From: an uncultured Bacteroidales bacterium
Lineage (GTDB): Bacteria; Bacteroidota; Bacteroidia; Bacteroidales; Muribaculaceae
Length of the DNA: 64,000 nt
Assembly (NCBI GenBank): GCA_902782465.1
Contig: CACZNH010000007.1
Coordinates: forward strand, 135,255-199,254
Reading direction: 5' to 3'
In this document: piece after piece, positions 50,855-58,656 of the stretch
Position numbering within the stretch: position 1 is the first letter of the stretch
Layout: the number at the start of each line of letters is the position of its first letter
Position numbers and translations under genes: made by a program
Notes under the pieces: generated by a model
Told to the model about the DNA's origin: nothing
The model's input: the letters and a program-made list of their open reading frames with translations, nothing else
The model's database searches: none

Positions 50855-51715
50855 ATGATGACCGATAACGACAAACTGATGGCCGAGCAGGAGAAACCAT
50901 TGTATATCGTCACTGGCTCGACCGACAGCATGGGCAGCGTGATTTCCCGCAAGTTGGCCGAACAGGGCAAGGCGGTGCTGCTGGCCAGCCGTGATATTGC
51001 CAAGGCAGAAAACTATGCCACACAACTGCGCAAGGTGACGCGCAACAAGGACATTAGCTGCCTGCAGCTGGATTTAAACTCCTTTGAATTGGTCAACGAC
51101 TTTGTCAAGCGCCTGCGTGAGCTGAACCGCCCCGTGGCAGCGCTCATCAACAACGCCGGCCTGCTGCCGCGCCGCAGCGAGATTTCTCCTGATGGCTTTG
51201 AGCATGCTGTGCAAGTCAATTACCTGAGCACCGTACTGCTGTCGATGAAGGTTTATCCGCTGATTGTTGAGGGTGGCAGCATCATCCTGTCAACCAGCGT
51301 CTCACGACGCTTTGTGACACTTCCCTATGAGTTCCCGGCCGTTTCCCACTTCACGCCGTGGGGCGCCTATGCGCAGAGCAAGCTGGCGCTCACGCTGTTC
51401 TCCATTTACATGTCCAGCACGATGAAGACGCGTCGTGTAGCGGTGAACTGTGTCAATCCCGGTCTGTTGAAGAGCGGTGCCATTGCCATGTCGCGGTGGA
51501 TGGACCGTGTGCCTGACTACCTGAGCCGTAACATCCCCAGCCCCGAATCGGGCGTTGTGCCCACGCTGCGCGCCCTGGAGAGCAAGGAAACGGGCTATCT
51601 GTTCTCGGGAACTGACAAGCAGGTGAAGACCTCGACGATGCTCAAGAACCGCGAGATGTTTATCCGCGTGTGCAATGACACCATGCGCATCATCAAGGAG
51701 CATTTAGACAGCTAA
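50855..51715 (+). CDS. short-chain dehydrogenase/reductase
   Basis: This 286-residue NAD(P)-dependent oxidoreductase starts at ATG 50855. The Rossmann glycine motif appears as TGSTDSMGSVISRKL (atypical, Ser/Asp where TGxxxGxG is usual), NNAG in ALINNAGLLPRR (about residue 98), and the catalytic YAQSK (Tyr and Lys) at about 178-182 after a Ser-rich strand IILSTSVSRRF. The substrate is unknown. It resembles retinol dehydrogenase-like SDRs in layout. Confidence 0.85.
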   Translation: MMTDNDKLMAEQEKPLYIVTGSTDSMGSVISRKLAEQGKAVLLASRDIAKAENYATQLRKVTRNKDISCLQLDLNSFELVNDFVKRLRELNRPVAALINNAGLLPRRSEISPDGFEHAVQVNYLSTVLLSMKVYPLIVEGGSIILSTSVSRRFVTLPYEFPAVSHFTPWGAYAQSKLALTLFSIYMSSTMKTRRVAVNCVNPGLLKSGAIAMSRWMDRVPDYLSRNIPSPESGVVPTLRALESKETGYLFSGTDKQVKTSTMLKNREMFIRVCNDTMRIIKEHLDS

Positions 51716-51769
51716 TTTCTGGAATAGGGTGGATTTCTAGCAAGTCCACTTTTTTATAACACGCAACGA

Positions 51770-52711
51770 ATGAGGATTCTGGGCGAAAACGACCGCCTGC
51801 CGCAGGGCAGCACTGTCGCCACGATTGGTATGTTTGACGGCGTCCATCAGGGACACGCCACACTCGTCGATTTCCTCAAGCGACAGGCCACCGCCCAGGG
51901 TAAGCAGTCCCTGGTCATCACTTTCCTTAGTCATCCGCGTCAGGTATTGCATCCCGACCAACCGTTCAAGCTCATCATGTCACTTGGCGACCGCTTGTCG
52001 CAACTCCAGGCCCTAGATCCCGACCTATTGCTCACGTTGGACTTCACTCCTGAGCTGGCACAACTCGATTCGGCACGGTTCATCGAACTGTTGCGTGACC
52101 GATATGGCGTGACCGAACTGGTGGCGGGCTACAACCACCGTTTCGGACACAACAGGGGAGAGACATTCGGCGACTATTGCCGCCATGGCGAGCAACTGGG
52201 TGTCAAGGTCGTGAAGGCGCCTGAGTATTTAGGACAATACGCGCCCGTGAGCTCGACCATCATCCGCGGACTCATCGCAGCGGGCAGGGTGGTCGATGCC
52301 ATGCATTGCATGGGCAGGCCCCACAGGCTATCGGGCAAAGTGGTACACGGTTTCCACAACGGCAGGGGACTGGGATTCCCCACCGCCAATGTGGGAGAGA
52401 TTGCTACTAATCTGCTCCTTCCGCACAATGGCGCTTATGCCGTGCTGGCGCACGTTGGCGGACGATGCCTGCAAGGCATGACAAACATCGGTTGCCGCCC
52501 CACACTCGACAACGGTCCCCAGCTGAGTATTGAGGTCAATCTGTTTGACTTTGACGACGACATCTACGGCAAGGATATCACGCTGGAATTCATCAGCTTT
52601 CTGCGCCTGGAATTCAAGATGTGCGGACTGGATGAACTCAAACAGCAGCTCACCCTCGACCGCGAAAATGCCCGTCGTCTATTAAACGAATACATAAAGG
52701 CTCAAGGGTGA
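51770..52711 (+). CDS. ribF: bifunctional riboflavin kinase/FAD synthetase
   Basis: This 313-residue enzyme converts riboflavin to FMN and then FAD. The N-terminal nucleotidyltransferase has GMFDGVHQGHATLVDFLKR (HxGH-type motif at about 22-31), and FGHNRGETFGDY and VSSTIIRGLIAAGRVVDA follow. The C-terminal riboflavin kinase domain shows GRGLGFPTANVGE (about 200-212) and GMTNIGCRPTLDNG. Length normal. A single heptad arm separates it from upp. Confidence 0.94.
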   Translation: MRILGENDRLPQGSTVATIGMFDGVHQGHATLVDFLKRQATAQGKQSLVITFLSHPRQVLHPDQPFKLIMSLGDRLSQLQALDPDLLLTLDFTPELAQLDSARFIELLRDRYGVTELVAGYNHRFGHNRGETFGDYCRHGEQLGVKVVKAPEYLGQYAPVSSTIIRGLIAAGRVVDAMHCMGRPHRLSGKVVHGFHNGRGLGFPTANVGEIATNLLLPHNGAYAVLAHVGGRCLQGMTNIGCRPTLDNGPQLSIEVNLFDFDDDIYGKDITLEFISFLRLEFKMCGLDELKQQLTLDRENARRLLNEYIKAQG

Positions 52712-52712
52712 A

Positions 52713-52747
52713 AAACTAACAACTAAGGACTAAAAACTAAAAACTGA
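52713..52747. repeat. single heptad arm between ribF and upp
   Basis: Words CTAACAA, CTAAGGA, CTAAAAA, CTAAAAA, CTGATTA with 7-nt period end 5 bp before the upp ATG; no pairing arm. Confidence 0.8.
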
Positions 52748-52751
52748 TTAT

Positions 52752-53408
52752 ATGGACATCATCAACCTGTGTGATAACAATTCGCTTTTGGGACAGTACA
52801 TGAGCGAAATCCGTGACAAGAAAATCCAACTGGATAGAATGCGTTTCCGCACCAACGTTCGGCGCCTGGGCCAGATTATGGCCTATGAGATTTCAAAGAC
52901 GCTCAAGTATAACACCGTTGAAATCGAGACCCCGTTGGGCATCAAACCCTGCAATGTGCTGGCTGATAACGTGGTGCTTGCGTCGATATTGCGAGCCGGC
53001 CTGCCTCTCCATGAGGGATTCCTGAGCTACTTTGACAACGCCGAGAACGCCTTCGTGTCGGCCTATAGGAAATATATCAATGATTCCGACGACTTTGAAG
53101 TTCACATTGAGTATATTGCCAGTCCGCGCCTTGAAGGCAAGACGCTGATTCTCGTTGACCCGATGCTCGCTACTGGCTCGTCGATGGAACTCGCTTATAG
53201 GGCATTGCTTACTAAGGGCAATCCCGCCCGCATTCATATCGCCAGTGTCGTGGCAACGCCCCATGCCATTGCAGTGGTGCGTCAGCATTTGCCCGAGGAC
53301 AAGACCACGCTGTGGACCTGCGACATCGACGCCGACCTCAATGAGCACAGCTACATCGTTCCAGGCCTGGGTGACTGCGGCGACCTCCTCTACGGCGAGA
53401 AAGAGTAA
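52752..53408 (+). CDS. upp: uracil phosphoribosyltransferase
   Basis: This 218-residue salvage enzyme makes UMP from uracil and PRPP. The PRPP-binding region LILVDPMLATGSSMELAYRA is at about residues 132-151. The C-terminal uracil-binding loop ends YIVPGLGDCGDLLYG, where PGLGDxGD is diagnostic. It could recycle uracil released by PsuG, encoded 3.5 kb away. Confidence 0.95.
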   Translation: MDIINLCDNNSLLGQYMSEIRDKKIQLDRMRFRTNVRRLGQIMAYEISKTLKYNTVEIETPLGIKPCNVLADNVVLASILRAGLPLHEGFLSYFDNAENAFVSAYRKYINDSDDFEVHIEYIASPRLEGKTLILVDPMLATGSSMELAYRALLTKGNPARIHIASVVATPHAIAVVRQHLPEDKTTLWTCDIDADLNEHSYIVPGLGDCGDLLYGEKE

Positions 53409-53460
53409 TAACACTTCAAGGCGAAAGCATCATTACTTAAAACTTAAGACTTACAACTGT
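53409..53460. repeat. half heptad element (right half of core B plus AAAACTT arm)
   Basis: AAGGCGAAAGCATCATTACT followed by AAAACTT/AAGACTT/ACAACT words equals the right half of the elements at 36246 and 32344. No left half is present. It forms the leader of nadB. Confidence 0.85.
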
Positions 53461-53464
53461 AATT

Positions 53465-55057
53465 ATGGTACGCAAATATGATTATCTCGTTATCGGTTCG
53501 GGTGTAGCCGGTATGAGTTTTGCCCTCAAGGTGGCAAAAACGGGGACTGTAGCTCTCGTGTGCAAGTCCAAGATGGAAGAGGCTAACACCGACCTCGCTC
53601 AGGGCGGTGTCGCCACGGTGACCAACCTCGAGGTGGATAATTTTGACAAGCACATCCACGACACGATGGTGGCTGGCGACTGGCTCAGCGACCCCGAGGC
53701 GGTGAAGAAAGTCGTGACCGAGGCTCCTGCCCAAATCCAGGAACTGGTGGGGTGGGGCGTGGACTTCGACAAGAACGAGAAGGGCGAGTTTGACCTCCAC
53801 CGCGAGGGCGGCCACAGCGAGTTCCGCATCCTGCATCACGCCGACAACACCGGTCACGAAATCCAGGTGTCGCTCATCGAGACGGTCAAGAACCATCCCA
53901 ATATCGACGTCTATGAAGACCACTTCGCCGTCGAAATCCTCACACAGCACCACTTGGGTAAAATCGTGACCCGCCGCACACCCGGCATCGAGTGCTATGG
54001 CGCCTATGTCCTCAATCAGGAGACGGGCGTGGTCGATACCTTCCTGTCGCGCGTCACGCTGATGGCGACGGGCGGCGTTGGCATGGTTTACCACACCACG
54101 ACTAACCCCTTGGTGGCTACCGGCGACGGCATCGCCATGGTCTATCGTGCCAAGGGCACCGTACAGGATATGGAGTTTGTGCAGTTCCACCCAACCGCCT
54201 TGTACCATCCCGGCGACCGTCCCGCCTTCCTCATCACCGAGGCGATGCGCGGCTACGGCGGCGTGTTGCGCAACCTGGGCGGCGAGGAGTTCATGCAGAA
54301 GTATGATCCGCGTCTGTCGCTGGCACCGCGCGACGTGGTGGCCCGTGCCATTGACAACGAGATGAAGCAGCGAGGCGAGGACCACGTCTTCCTCGACGTG
54401 ACCCACAAGGACCCCGAGGAGACCAAGCACCACTTCCCCAACATCTACAAGCACTGCCTGGACCTGGGCATTGATATCACCAAGGAGTATATCCCCGTGG
54501 TGCCCGCCGCGCACTATATGTGCGGTGGCATCAAGGTGGACCTGAATGCCTGCTCCAGCATCATGCGCCTGTATGCAGTGGGCGAATGCTCCTGTACAGG
54601 TCTGCACGGCGGCAACCGTCTGGCCAGCAACTCGTTGATTGAGGCTGTCGTCTATGCCGACGCTGCAGCCAAGCATGCCATCGAGCACCGCAACGAATTC
54701 AGCTGGCGTGAAGACATCCCGGATTGGGACGACGCCGGCACCATACACCCCGAGGAGATGGTGCTTATCAGCCAGAGTGAAAAAGAGGTGGGCGAAATCA
54801 TGGCAAACTATGTGGGTATTGTGCGTAGCAACCTGCGTCTGGACCGTGCCTGGAACCGCCTGGACATCCTCTATGAGGAGACCGAGAAACTCTTCAAGAC
54901 CAGCAAGGTGTCGCGCCGCATCTGCGAGTTGCGTAATATTATTAATGTGGCCTACCTCATCACCCGCCAGGCCAAGGACCGCAAGGAGTCGCGCGGCCTG
55001 CACTACACCATCGACTATCCGCCTCAACCCAAAAACGAGGAAGACCTCAAACTCTAA
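53465..55057 (+). CDS. nadB: L-aspartate oxidase
   Basis: This 530-residue flavoenzyme makes iminoaspartate for NAD synthesis. It has the N-terminal FAD dinucleotide fold (DYLVIGSGVAGMSFALKV), the NTDLAQGGVAT loop typical of NadB, LHREGGHSEFRILHHADNTG, and the C-terminal flavin and active-site stretch GLHGGNRLASNSLIEAVVYA (about 380-399). Helical C-terminal domain of normal size. The fumarate reductase flavoprotein is related, but the length and LAQGG loop favour NadB. No nadA or nadC is adjacent. Confidence 0.93.
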   Translation: MVRKYDYLVIGSGVAGMSFALKVAKTGTVALVCKSKMEEANTDLAQGGVATVTNLEVDNFDKHIHDTMVAGDWLSDPEAVKKVVTEAPAQIQELVGWGVDFDKNEKGEFDLHREGGHSEFRILHHADNTGHEIQVSLIETVKNHPNIDVYEDHFAVEILTQHHLGKIVTRRTPGIECYGAYVLNQETGVVDTFLSRVTLMATGGVGMVYHTTTNPLVATGDGIAMVYRAKGTVQDMEFVQFHPTALYHPGDRPAFLITEAMRGYGGVLRNLGGEEFMQKYDPRLSLAPRDVVARAIDNEMKQRGEDHVFLDVTHKDPEETKHHFPNIYKHCLDLGIDITKEYIPVVPAAHYMCGGIKVDLNACSSIMRLYAVGECSCTGLHGGNRLASNSLIEAVVYADAAAKHAIEHRNEFSWREDIPDWDDAGTIHPEEMVLISQSEKEVGEIMANYVGIVRSNLRLDRAWNRLDILYEETEKLFKTSKVSRRICELRNIINVAYLITRQAKDRKESRGLHYTIDYPPQPKNEEDLKL

Positions 55058-55092
55058 AGTTTAAGCGTGCTTTCGACCGCTGTGGATAAGCT

Positions 55093-55223
55093 GCCGTGTC
55101 ATAATTCAATTGCAAGGATTATAACCGCCCTGCGGGCGGGAAATTAAGCAAATTAATTATAAAATTTTTATTATTATACATATAATAAAGCACGGTTATA
55201 TTACCATGTAGCAATTATGACAC
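55093..55223. repeat. MITE-like element with 11-bp terminal inverted repeats; left 95 bp duplicated at 63813
   Basis: GTGTCATAATT (55096-55106) and AATTATGACAC (55213-55223) are perfect inverted ends. Inside is a GC hairpin CCGCCC-TGC-GGGCGG (55125-55139) and then AT-rich DNA. Bases 55093-55187 recur at 63813-63907 with 93 of 95 identical. It holds no reading frame of note. It opens the 565-bp gene-free gap after nadB. Confidence 0.85.
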
Positions 55224-55228
55224 AGCGT

Positions 55229-55505
55229 CGTGTATGGTGTATGGTGTATTTGCGGGCTGTCGCCCGCGTGTATGGTGGATTTGCGCCTGACGGCGTGAGG
55301 GGCCTTGCCGTGGTGTGGCCGAGTCCCGTTAGGGACGGCAAGATTATAGGCAGGTGGCGGAAGGAGGCCTAGCCGACTGTAACCCCTGCAACAAGTACAG
55401 CCATTATCCCAAGCCCTGAAAGGGCGGCAGAAAAACGGGTGACTGCAACATTCTAGCTATCTTGACGTTTTTTTATTATTACTGTCCGGTAAAACTTTTA
55501 CCGGA
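55229..55505. repeat. gene-free stretch with small palindromes
   Basis: Contains tandem GTGTATGGTG words (55230-55285), the palindromes GTCCCgttaGGGAC (55323-55336) and CCCTgaaAGGG (55414-55424), and the inverted repeat TCCGGTAAAA-C-TTTTACCGGA (55485-55505). The two small palindromes lie about 90 bp apart in GC-rich DNA unlike the AT-rich flanks. I see no credible gene. Confidence 0.65.
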
Positions 55506-55513
55506 TACCGATA

Positions 55514-55546
55514 TAAAAAACAACTACCCGTCATGGTCATGACGGG
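55514..55546 (-). terminator. intrinsic terminator of the secreted protein gene (minus strand)
   Basis: CCCGTCATG (55527-55535) and CATGACGGG (55538-55546) form a 9-bp stem with a 2-nt gap. On the minus strand it is followed by TAGTTGTTTTTTA, a U-rich tail (55514-55526). Confidence 0.75.
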
Positions 55547-55622
55547 CAGCAGTTTGGATGATGTGTGTTTCTCAAATTTAAGGAATACCTAATTATTTAA
55601 AATCTAAACATTTCTCTCAAAT

Positions 55623-56060
55623 TCATCGGTCAAAAGTGCGACTGTAATCATTTTTAATCTGATCTGTCACATCTCCCCAGCTGGGGATTCTGGAGCCATT
55701 CAGGACTCCGTTTTCAAGTCTCCACACGGTGGTGGAGCCTCGTGAGCTCGTTAAGGTAATCACGTAGGTTGCAACTATCGAGAAGTCATGATAGTTAATG
55801 ACGTTGCCATATTCCCTACCGATAATACCCGTCCAGACACAGACCGTTTCCCTGGTGATGGTCACATTGAAGTACTCATTCTCGCTACCCATAACTTCAA
55901 TCAAGCCATCTTCGTTGAATTGAAGCTGCAGAAATTCGGTGAATATTGTCAAGCCACCACGATCCCTGCCAGTAGTCTGGTGGGTCATGTCTGGTCTATC
56001 TTGTGCCATTGCGGTCAAGCCGCAGATGGTTATCATTATTGCGATGTAGAAACGTTTCAT
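55623..56060 (-). CDS. secreted protein of unknown function (145 residues)
   Basis: A signal peptide (MKRFYIAIMITICGLTAMAQ) is followed by a 125-residue beta-rich mature part (FLQLQFNEDGLIEVMGSEN, YVITLTSSRGSTTVWRLENG). No family recognised. It has its own consensus promoter and terminator on the minus strand and lies directly downstream of a TPR regulator gene, with a 204-bp gap between them. Confidence 0.68.
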   Translation of the reverse strand: MKRFYIAIMITICGLTAMAQDRPDMTHQTTGRDRGGLTIFTEFLQLQFNEDGLIEVMGSENEYFNVTITRETVCVWTGIIGREYGNVINYHDFSIVATYVITLTSSRGSTTVWRLENGVLNGSRIPSWGDVTDQIKNDYSRTFDR

Positions 56061-56110
56061 AATTCAGTAAATGTTTAGATTCAACAGTCGATATGTTTAG
56101 ATTTCCGATG

Positions 56111-56142
56111 CAAAATTACAGCCAATATTTGAATTGACCAAA
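56111..56142 (-). promoter_or_regulatory. Bacteroidetes promoter (TTTG-20 bp-TAATTTTG) of the 145-residue secreted protein
   Basis: On the plus strand, CAAAATTA (56111-56118) and CAAA (56139-56142), exactly 20 bp apart; a full consensus on the minus strand. The leader is about 45 nt. Confidence 0.8.
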
Positions 56143-56264
56143 TTTTTTCGTAATACAAGGTGGTTTTATTGTTCTGATAATCAGTGCGTTGAAAATATTT
56201 TTATAATACACATTTTTGGGGCCTCAAAAACAGTGTCAAAAACCGTCATTTTTACGGTTTTTCG

Positions 56265-57944
56265 TCATTTTTTCATTTCATCGTTGTTCTGGATGTACTC
56301 GTTGAGTGAGCAGTCAAGTCCCATTTTCTTGACCAGGCGCTGCTTGATGACGCTCACACTGGTGGCGTTGGAATAGCCCATGATGATGGCAATCTGGATA
56401 TAGGAGAAGCCCATGCAGGTGAGAGCCAGCAGCAGCAACTCACGGTCGTTGAGTTCAGGATATTGCTCACGTGTGCGCGTCATGATGTTGTTGTGTTCCA
56501 TGTCGATGTAGTCATACAGCTTCACCCAGTTGTCCTTGTTGCTGTCCTGGAACTTGACGATACGCTTCATGTTCTCGGCAATGCGGTTATTGGGTTCATG
56601 GTAGCATGCCTCAATCATCTCACGCATCATGCCCATGTGGGACAGGATAAAGCCCTTGAGGCGTTCGTCGTTGATTTTCAGCTCATTGATGTTGCCCTGC
56701 AGGTTGGCAAGGTCATTGATTTGGCTCTGCGAGCGGTCCTTCAACTCGAGCACGAGCTTATCGTAACGGTGAGAACGGCGGTAGAACAGCAGGGCGGCAA
56801 GCAGCAGCGCCAGGCAGATGGCACCGGCAATGGCTGTAAGGACTGTGTTTTTGGTCATCCGTTCCTTCTCAATGTCAATCTGATGCTGCTTGTCAAAGAC
56901 CAACTCGGCATTCATGATGTTGACAATGTTGGTGTCTTTAAGCAGCGCAAAGGAGTTGCGGTCGCATTGATGGCTCAGTCTCAAGTACTTAATGGAGTCG
57001 CCTCGGGCTTTGGCAATCTGCGATAACGGCTCCAGGTAATTGTTGGTGCGCAAGAATGCCGAATCTTGTCTTTGGACGCCTTCGGCCGATTCCAGGTACC
57101 ACATGGCCGAATCGGGCATTCCCAGGTTGGCATAGACGCTGGCAAATGTGGTATAGACAACATCAGAGAATCCGCTCTTACAGTATTTTTTGATCTGTTT
57201 GAGTTCCTCATAGGCCTTATCATGCTGTTTTTGCATGAAATACAGGTAGGCCATACTGTTCAATCCATCAATCAGAATGGATGTGTCTCTGATGATTTTG
57301 GCCAGCGAGATGGCTTCATTCAGGTTCTTTTCGGCCTGAACGGCATTCGAACTCCTATAGATGGATCCCAGGTCTTTCAGGCAGATAATCTGATAAGTCG
57401 TGTCTTTGGCTTGCCTGAAGCAGTCCAGTGCCTGCTCAAGCTTCTCGATGTCACGGCCGTCATAGGCATGGTGGTAATAGTACATCTTGCCCATTCGCAG
57501 CAGGGCATAGCCGCGGTTGAAGTAATCATCCTCACCTGCAGTGACTTCCGCCTTCTTGTAGTAGTACATGGCCTCGTCAAAATGCTCGAACTCTTCCATC
57601 ACGGCACCTTTATATATATAGGCGCGTGTGAGCTTCTCCCGTTCCTGATTGTGCTTTTCATAGTATTTTATCGCGGCATTGATGTCGCTGTCACCGGGCA
57701 GTTTAAGATAGTTGATGTATCGGGCCTGTGTCAGCAGCAGGGAATAGTAGGCCTGGTCAGCACTGCTGGTGAGTTCAGTCGGTTTGATGGAGTCTAACCG
57801 GCTGAAAGCCTGCCAAATGGAGTCATAGATTATGCTGTCTGCAGCCACTAGACGACTGTCATAATGGGGCGCACGATTGCAGCCGACGAAAATGCTCGTC
57901 AGTAGCAACAGAACGAACCAAATATGAAGCAATAATTTCATCAT
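56265..57944 (-). CDS. membrane-anchored TPR protein with C-terminal HTH (second copy)
   Basis: At 559 residues, it has a signal or lipoprotein-like N-terminus (LLLTSIFVGC), TPR helices at about 45-300 (KLTRAYIYKGAVMEEFEHFD, GYALLRMGKMYYYHHAYDG), and a transmembrane helix at about 367-387. A coiled coil and a C-terminal LuxR-type HTH follow at about 505-550 (NDRELLLLALTCMGFSYIQI, KQRLVKKMGLDCSLNEYI). Same architecture as the 37245-39209 product but clearly diverged. It may regulate the secreted protein gene just downstream. Confidence 0.82.
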   Translation of the reverse strand: MMKLLLHIWFVLLLLTSIFVGCNRAPHYDSRLVAADSIIYDSIWQAFSRLDSIKPTELTSSADQAYYSLLLTQARYINYLKLPGDSDINAAIKYYEKHNQEREKLTRAYIYKGAVMEEFEHFDEAMYYYKKAEVTAGEDDYFNRGYALLRMGKMYYYHHAYDGRDIEKLEQALDCFRQAKDTTYQIICLKDLGSIYRSSNAVQAEKNLNEAISLAKIIRDTSILIDGLNSMAYLYFMQKQHDKAYEELKQIKKYCKSGFSDVVYTTFASVYANLGMPDSAMWYLESAEGVQRQDSAFLRTNNYLEPLSQIAKARGDSIKYLRLSHQCDRNSFALLKDTNIVNIMNAELVFDKQHQIDIEKERMTKNTVLTAIAGAICLALLLAALLFYRRSHRYDKLVLELKDRSQSQINDLANLQGNINELKINDERLKGFILSHMGMMREMIEACYHEPNNRIAENMKRIVKFQDSNKDNWVKLYDYIDMEHNNIMTRTREQYPELNDRELLLLALTCMGFSYIQIAIIMGYSNATSVSVIKQRLVKKMGLDCSLNEYIQNNDEMKK

Positions 57945-57951
57945 CCGCTTG

Positions 57952-57959
57952 CAAAGATA
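57952..57959 (-). promoter_or_regulatory. Bacteroidetes -7 element (TATCTTTG, minus strand) of the second TPR regulator
   Basis: CAAAGATA on the plus strand, 7 bp before the start codon, with CAA at 57976-57978 giving a short 16-bp spacer. It implies a very short leader. Confidence 0.45.
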
Positions 57960-58095
57960 ATATTTTTTTTCTTTGCAAGCATTTTTTGCGCAATTATTTG
58001 CTGCTGCGGCAGGTAAATAATGTGGCTTGACAGATGATAATAAAAAGCGAAAACGCGATGCAAAAACAACGGTTTCATCGCAGATTTCGGCAACT

Positions 58096-58548
58096 TTATT
58101 CCTTCAGGCGGCTGTCGATGATGATGGTCACGGGGCCGTCGTTGATGAGGCCGACCTGCATCTCGGCGCCGAAGACGCCCTTCTTGGTCGGTTTGCCTAG
58201 CAGGCTGGCCAACTCGTCGCAGTAGGCCTCGTAGAGCGGCACGGCCAGGTCATGGCCAGCGGCGTGGATATAGGAGGGGCGATTGCCCTTCTTGGTCGAG
58301 GCGTTGAGGGTGAACTGGCTCACGGCCAGTACCTCGCCGCCCGCATCGATGATGCTGCGGTTCATCACGCCCTGCTCGTCGTCAAAGATGCGCAGGTTCA
58401 CCGTCTTCTGCGCCAGCCAGCGCATGTCGTCGAGGGTATCTCCCTCACGGACGCCCACCAGCACCATCAGCCCGTGGCCGATGGCGCTGTGCAGCTGTCC
58501 GTCGATGGTGACCGATGCTTGGGTCACCCGTTGTATCACGATTCGCAT
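58096..58548 (-). CDS. dtd: D-aminoacyl-tRNA deacylase
   Basis: This 150-residue enzyme of normal length removes D-amino acids from mischarged tRNA. The active-site motifs are both present: SQFTL (in LAVSQFTLNAST, about residue 77) and the C-terminal NDGPVTI (about 137-143). The N-terminus MRIVIQRVTQASVTIDG is also typical. Monocistronic on the minus strand, with a word-built hairpin upstream. Confidence 0.95.
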   Translation of the reverse strand: MRIVIQRVTQASVTIDGQLHSAIGHGLMVLVGVREGDTLDDMRWLAQKTVNLRIFDDEQGVMNRSIIDAGGEVLAVSQFTLNASTKKGNRPSYIHAAGHDLAVPLYEAYCDELASLLGKPTKKGVFGAEMQVGLINDGPVTIIIDSRLKE

Positions 58549-58566
58549 GATTCAGTCTCTGGTTTT

Positions 58567-58650
58567 AAACTACGAATTACACGAACCTTTAGCTCAATTT
58601 AACGAATATCTGGCTCTTCACAACCAAGATACAAGCGTAATTCGTAGTTT
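58567..58650. repeat. intergenic hairpin of AATTCGTAG words
   Basis: AAACTACGAATTAC (58567-58580) and GTAATTCGTAGTTT (58637-58650) pair perfectly over 14 bp, with the word ACGAA repeated between (CACGAACC, AACGAATA). On the plus strand a T7 tract follows. Both flanking genes are on the minus strand, so it may serve as the terminator of the ABC permease gene or as the leader of dtd. Confidence 0.75.
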
Positions 58651-58656
58651 GTTTTT

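Noticed and set aside
53444-55027. A 527-codon minus-strand frame opposite nadB
   Set aside because: nadB has all its flavoprotein motifs in the plus frame; the antisense product is His/Val-rich with no motif.
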